This document shows positions 6,539 through 9,318 of a stretch of DNA of 9,318 nt, piece after piece. Below the pieces are notes generated by a model. The model worked only from the letters and a program-made list of their open reading frames with translations, made no database searches and was not told the DNA's origin. Source of the DNA: Candidatus Glassiibacteriota bacterium (lineage in GTDB: Bacteria; Gemmatimonadota; Glassbacteria; GWA2-58-10); NCBI GenBank assembly GCA_030604975.1, contig JAUVUV010000057.1:1-9318 (forward strand), in the 5' to 3' direction. The translations under genes were made by a program, and so were the position numbers. Numbering within the stretch: the first letter of the stretch is position 1; every line of letters begins with the position of its first letter.

Positions 6539-7090
6539 TCAAGTGTTGTACAGATTCATTGCTTTTTCGATGCCTTCGGTATAAAAGGTGATTACCGCAC
6601 TGGCGGCATCATCGAATCTGTCCAGCACAGCTTCTTCCTCTTCGGTTTCGAACGGGCTCAGGACGAATTCGGTAAGGTCTTCTGGCAGGGTTTCCCTTCC
6701 TATGCCGAAACGCAGCCGGACGCAGGTGTCCGTGCCCAGAGAATCAATCACTGAAGCCAGGCCTTTGTGCCCCCCTGCCGACCCCCACGGCCTGATTCGT
6801 ATTTTACCCACGGGCAGGGAGACGTCATCGTAACAGACCAGCATGTTTTCCAGAATAAAGGGACGCATGCGCCAGAGGCCTGAAAGAGCCTGGCCGCTGT
6901 GATTCATGTACAGGATGGGTTTCACAAGTAGGAGATTCAGCCCTTTAACCCGGCCCTCGGTGGTTAAACACGGGCCTGAGCGGATAAAATCGGTGAAATG
7001 AAACTTGTGGGCTAGGTAGTCAACAAACCAGAACCCGACATTATGCCGGGTATTTTCGTGATCCAGCCCGGGATTGCCAAGGCCAACCAC
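6539..7090 (-). CDS. pth: Peptidyl-tRNA hydrolase (start uncertain)
   Basis: A Pth of 183 residues if read from GTG at 7090. It cleaves peptidyl-tRNA released from stalled ribosomes and frees tRNA for reuse. Residues seen (GTG numbering): GLGNPG with Asn6, TRHNVGFWF with catalytic His16, YMNHSG with Asn63, YDDVSLP with Asp88. GSAGGHKG has Lys109 where E. coli Pth has Asn114 (GGHNG). Homology clearly extends upstream: the in-frame codons before GTG read SDLRAV, matching the first strand of the family (like DLRLIVGLGNPG). No ATG, GTG or TTG exists between that point and the upstream stop. Start options are ATT at 7117 (192 residues), ATA at 7123 overlapping the L25 stop (194), or GTG at 7090, which trims the first strand. 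AAGGAG lies 11 bases before the ATA. It follows rplY closely. Confidence 0.93.
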   Translation of the reverse strand: MVGLGNPGLDHENTRHNVGFWFVDYLAHKFHFTDFIRSGPCLTTEGRVKGLNLLLVKPILYMNHSGQALSGLWRMRPFILENMLVCYDDVSLPVGKIRIRPWGSAGGHKGLASVIDSLGTDTCVRLRFGIGRETLPEDLTEFVLSPFETEEEEAVLDRFDDAASAVITFYTEGIEKAMNLYNT

Positions 7091-7119
7091 TGCCCTGAGG
7101 TCGGATTCTGCCTGAATTT

Positions 7120-7830
7120 TTATTGTTCTTTTCTCTCCTTCTGGCGCCCGATCACTTCAGGCTCTGTCTCCTCTTCTTCAGCAGCATCAGCGGCAACCTC
7201 TTCCTCCACTTCTTCCTCGGCTTCCTCGCCCTCGGCGACCTCAACTGGCTCAGGCTCCTTATAAACCACAGGCGGCACGATTGTTACTACGGTGCGCCCA
7301 GTGTCGGTAAGAACCTCGTAATCGCCCTTTGGAAGGTCTTCCACGTGGAGGCTCTCGTGGATATTCAGATCTGTGATATCCACAACGATTTGCTCGGGGA
7401 TATTGGCTGGCAGCGCCGAGATTTCGAGGTCTCTCAGAACATGCTGCACAAGTCCGTCCTGGGTGCGCACACCGGCCGGAGTGCCGTGAAGCATGATCGG
7501 TACCTCAACTGTCACCGGACGGTCCTTGGCCACCAGGTAGAAATCGAGATGCCAAATCTGAGGCTTGTAAGGATGCTGCTGAACATCCCGAATCAGTGTC
7601 TGAAAGCTTTTCTTGACCTTACCCGTGATATCGAGCTGGATAACGGTGTTCTCGAAAGAGACATGCTGCAAAAGGTATGAAAGTTCTTTTGTCTCCAGCG
7701 AAATCGCCAGAGATTCCTCATTAGGCCCGTAAACGACAGCCGGCACGCGTCCCTCATTGCGCAGGCGGTGCATTTCGCTCTTGCCGAACCGGTCCCTCGT
7801 TTGCGCCTTGAGCCTGTAATTTTTATTCAT
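7120..7830 (-). CDS. rplY: 50S ribosomal protein L25 (CTC/TL5 type)
   Basis: A 236-residue L25 of the long, two-domain CTC/TL5 type, which binds 5S rRNA; the short E. coli form is about 94 residues. The 5S-binding domain covers about 1-95 with LRNEGRVPAVVYG (23-35) and HLDFYLV at its end. The C-terminal beta domain follows at about 100-187, with VPIMLHGTPAGV and ADLPKG-like HVEDLPKGDYEV. Residues about 192-225 are a Glu/Ala-rich acidic tail, closed by a short basic end (RQKERKEQ). The start is ATG with AGGAG seven to eight bases upstream. It lies 39 bases after prs and just before pth, a common bacterial order. A shorter acidic tail is usual, but length here varies among species. Confidence 0.96.
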   Translation of the reverse strand: MNKNYRLKAQTRDRFGKSEMHRLRNEGRVPAVVYGPNEESLAISLETKELSYLLQHVSFENTVIQLDITGKVKKSFQTLIRDVQQHPYKPQIWHLDFYLVAKDRPVTVEVPIMLHGTPAGVRTQDGLVQHVLRDLEISALPANIPEQIVVDITDLNIHESLHVEDLPKGDYEVLTDTGRTVVTIVPPVVYKEPEPVEVAEGEEAEEEVEEEVAADAAEEEETEPEVIGRQKERKEQ

Positions 7831-7869
7831 TGAAATTACTCCTGGAGAACGATTTCTCCACCGGTTAAA

Positions 7870-8814
7870 TCAGTCCACAAACAGCGTACTCACCGATTCA
7901 TCATTATGGATATAACTAATAGCTTTGCCCAACAATTCCGCCACTGTCAGCACTTTTAGCTTGGGAAACTTTTTTTCTTCGGGTATCTGAATCGTATCTG
8001 TGACCGCGACTTCTGTCAACGGGGCCTTTTGCAGGTCTTCCACAGCTTTTCCTGAAAGCACCGCATGAGTACACCCCACATAGATCGAGTTCGGGTTTTT
8101 GCTTGCCAATGTTTCGCAGGCAGCGGCCAGAGTCCCGCCGGTATCGATAATATCGTCAACGATTATCGCATCCCGGCCGGAAACCTCACCGATAATGTTC
8201 AGGCTGACCGCCTCATTTGGCTGGGGTCTGCGTTTTTCGATAAACGCCAGCGGGGCATCAAGTCGCCCGGCATAGCCCCTGGCCATCTTGGCCCCACCGA
8301 TATCCGGGGAAACGACAACCACATTTTTCAGGTTAAGCGACCTGAAGTATTCAAGGAAAATCGGCAGAGTATACAGATGGTCGCTCGGTATATCGAAAAA
8401 TCCCTGGATCTGGTGCGAATGCAGATCCAGAGTCATCACCCTGTCCGTACCGGCCATGGTGATAAGGTTTGCCACCAGCTTTGCGCTGATACAGACCCGC
8501 GGCTGGTCTTTACGATCCTGCCTTCCGTATCCGTAATAGGGGATCACCGCGGTGATCCGCCCCGCCGAGGATCGCTTCAATGCGTCGATAATCAGCAGCA
8601 GCTCGAGAATATTGTCCGCTGGCGGGTTTGTAGGCTGAACCACGAAGCAGTCCATGCCCCGGATGTTTTGACAGATCTTGACAAAGATTTCGCCGTCGGA
8701 AAAACGCCTTAGCTCTATTTCGCAGAGACTAATCCCCATAGAGCTGGCGATACGCTCAGCCAGCGGCTTGTTTGAAGTTCCGGTGATTACCTTGAGTTCT
8801 GTGTCGGAAAACAT
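7870..8814 (-). CDS. prs: Ribose-phosphate pyrophosphokinase (PRPP synthetase)
   Basis: A class I PRPP synthetase of 314 residues from ATG at 8814. It transfers diphosphate from ATP to ribose 5-phosphate, giving PRPP for purine, pyrimidine, NAD, His and Trp synthesis. Motifs: RFSDGE (37-42), PYYGYGRQDRK of the ATP-binding flexible loop (92-102), LDLHSHQIQGFFD with His132, VVSPDIGG (167-174), and the PRPP loop VDDIIDTGGTL (219-229). The longer frame opens at ATG 8874, but its 20 extra residues have no family counterpart and read through a hairpin beside the tRNA. E. coli Prs has 315 residues, which supports 8814. The ribosome binding site there is weak (GGAT close to the ATG). It lies between tRNA-Gln and rplY in one unit. 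Confidence 0.96.
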   Translation of the reverse strand: MFSDTELKVITGTSNKPLAERIASSMGISLCEIELRRFSDGEIFVKICQNIRGMDCFVVQPTNPPADNILELLLIIDALKRSSAGRITAVIPYYGYGRQDRKDQPRVCISAKLVANLITMAGTDRVMTLDLHSHQIQGFFDIPSDHLYTLPIFLEYFRSLNLKNVVVVSPDIGGAKMARGYAGRLDAPLAFIEKRRPQPNEAVSLNIIGEVSGRDAIIVDDIIDTGGTLAAACETLASKNPNSIYVGCTHAVLSGKAVEDLQKAPLTEVAVTDTIQIPEEKKFPKLKVLTVAELLGKAISYIHNDESVSTLFVD

Positions 8815-8843
8815 GGATCCGTCAACCTGTTCGCTTAATAAAC

Positions 8844-8866
8844 CGGGCCGCTCGTTAAACGGCCCG
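8844..8866 (-). terminator. GC-rich hairpin between tRNA-Gln and prs
   Basis: CGGGCCG and CGGCCCG form a perfect 7-bp stem with a 9-base loop. In the minus direction it is followed by GTTTATT, a short T run. It starts 12 bases after the tRNA CCA end and ends 30 bases before the prs ATG. It may act as a partial terminator or as a processing boundary, lowering prs expression relative to the tRNA. No separate prs promoter is evident. Confidence 0.5.
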
Positions 8867-8877
8867 TCAGGCAATTC

Positions 8878-8952
8878 TGGCTGGGGCGGCAGGATTCGAA
8901 CCTGCGAATGCGGGATCCAAAATCCCGTGACTTACCTCTTGTCGACGCCCCA
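8878..8952 (-). tRNA. tRNA-Gln (anticodon TTG)
   Basis: A complete 75-base tRNA with encoded CCA. The acceptor stem is TGGGGCG paired with CGCCCCA, starting U1-A72 as in bacterial tRNA-Gln. The D stem is GAC/GTC. The anticodon stem is CGGGA/TCCCG with loop TTTTGGA, giving anticodon TTG for CAA/CAG codons. The T arm is GCAGG-TTCGAAT-CCTGC. The discriminator base is G. It lies first in the unit upstream of prs. Confidence 0.97.
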
Positions 8953-9012
8953 AGACATGCACTTGAAGTGGTAGCCGTGTCTATTATCGTTATTTTTGAA
9001 AAAAGCAGAACT

Positions 9013-9041
9013 AAAATAAAATTTTTAGCTTTATATGTCAA
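9013..9041 (-). promoter_or_regulatory. Promoter of the tRNA-Gln-prs unit
   Basis: On the minus strand a consensus TTGACA (9036-9041) is followed after exactly 17 bases by TATTTT (9013-9018). Transcription would start near 9006, about 54 bases before the mature tRNA. It is the best promoter match in this flank and probably serves the whole run through hppA. Confidence 0.7.
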
Positions 9042-9253
9042 CTTTTTCGAAATTAGCCGGTTACGAGATAGATTCCGGATATTTATTTTTGAATCTTTGA
9101 AAGGTATTTTAATCCGAATTATTGATAAATTCTCTGGCCGATTTTCTAAATTGTTGATTACTAGAAGGGTGTTGAAATTTCATCGATTTTCTTTTGTAGA
9201 AAAACGAAACAATGTCCGGGTTGAATTGAAACTGTTTAAGAAAAGATCGCTTG

Positions 9254-9283
9254 CGCAGGGACACGGCGCGCCGTGTCCCTGCG
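9254..9283. repeat. Perfect 30-bp GC-rich palindrome
   Basis: CGCAGGGACACGGCG (9254-9268) is followed immediately by its exact reverse complement (9269-9283). As RNA it would form a 13-bp stem with a CGCG loop. Neither side has a strong T run; the minus side reaches TCTTTTCTT after about ten bases. It could be the terminator of a gene beyond the right edge, a protein site or a dispersed palindromic repeat. A GGTGTCC copy of part of the arm follows at 9283-9289. Confidence 0.75.
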
Positions 9284-9318
9284 GTGTCCAGGGTTAAAGA
9301 CCTGCTTATCGATTTATA

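Larger units (their letters stand above)
8953..9318. other. AT-rich intergenic flank upstream of tRNA-Gln
   Basis: No convincing gene is seen in these 366 bases. A plus-strand open frame crosses it, but it starts within the tRNA on the opposite strand, has low-complexity composition and lacks a ribosome binding site, so I reject it. The stretch holds the tRNA promoter near its left end and a perfect GC-rich palindrome near its right end, with very AT-rich sequence between. Confidence 0.65.

Noticed and set aside
7170..7250. Repetitive GAG/GAA-rich stretch, at first sight a DNA repeat
   Set aside because: It simply codes the Glu-rich acidic tail of L25.
8065..8712. Long plus-strand frame (215 codons) opposite prs
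   Set aside because: Antisense shadow of a highly conserved gene; no recognisable domain or ribosome binding site.
8815..8874. Longer N-terminus for prs from ATG 8874
   Set aside because: The 20 extra residues have no family counterpart and would be coded across the hairpin next to the tRNA; starting at 8814 gives the usual length.
8908..9297. Plus-strand open frame of 129 codons at the right end
   Set aside because: It begins inside tRNA-Gln on the opposite strand, lacks a ribosome binding site, and crosses AT-rich promoter DNA and the palindrome.
1..9318. Defence island, CRISPR array, prophage or insertion sequence
   Set aside because: No spaced direct repeats, transposase, integrase or toxin-antitoxin pair is visible; the genes are conserved housekeeping ones.

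Overview
The window is a bacterial chromosomal segment of conserved housekeeping genes, nearly all on the minus strand. I see no transposase, integrase, phage gene or CRISPR array. Gene content fits a Gram-negative-like bacterium, perhaps from an uncultivated FCB-type or Zixibacteria-like lineage. That placement is an inference from gene order (tRNA-Gln, prs, L25, pth, ion-pumping pyrophosphatase, S6, S18, DUF2232, L9) and is weak.

Left part (1-1860): a minus-strand AAA-type ATPase, cut by the window edge, is divergent from ssb on the plus strand across a 455-bp AT-rich spacer. The spacer carries a good sigma70-type promoter for ssb and a leader of about 170 nt with two hairpins. A small basic ORF of unknown function follows ssb. 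Both plus-strand genes converge on rplI, with an imperfect bidirectional terminator between them.

Middle (2000-4330): rpsF, rpsR, a DUF2232 membrane protein and rplI form one minus-strand operon with its own promoter behind the terminator of hppA. ssb, which in many bacteria lies between rpsF and rpsR, is missing from that place. The 116-bp gap there holds a strong nested hairpin instead.

Right part (4338-9040): a second minus-strand unit runs tRNA-Gln(TTG), prs, rplY/ctc (L25), pth, hppA, from a TTGACA-N17-TATTTT promoter to a strong hairpin terminator. Most of it links nucleotide and translation metabolism to pyrophosphate use. Prs makes PRPP, whose consumption releases PPi, as does tRNA charging. 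Pth recycles peptidyl-tRNA. The membrane pyrophosphatase can turn PPi into an ion gradient, and its motifs suggest a K+-dependent, Na+-transporting type. The right edge is AT-rich non-coding DNA with a perfect 30-bp palindrome.

I found no clearly new multi-gene system. The points most worth a second look are the relocated ssb lacking the canonical acidic tip, its structured leader, the hairpin filling the rpsF-rpsR gap, the apparent absence of an ATG/GTG/TTG start at the expected N-terminus of pth, and the right-edge palindrome.
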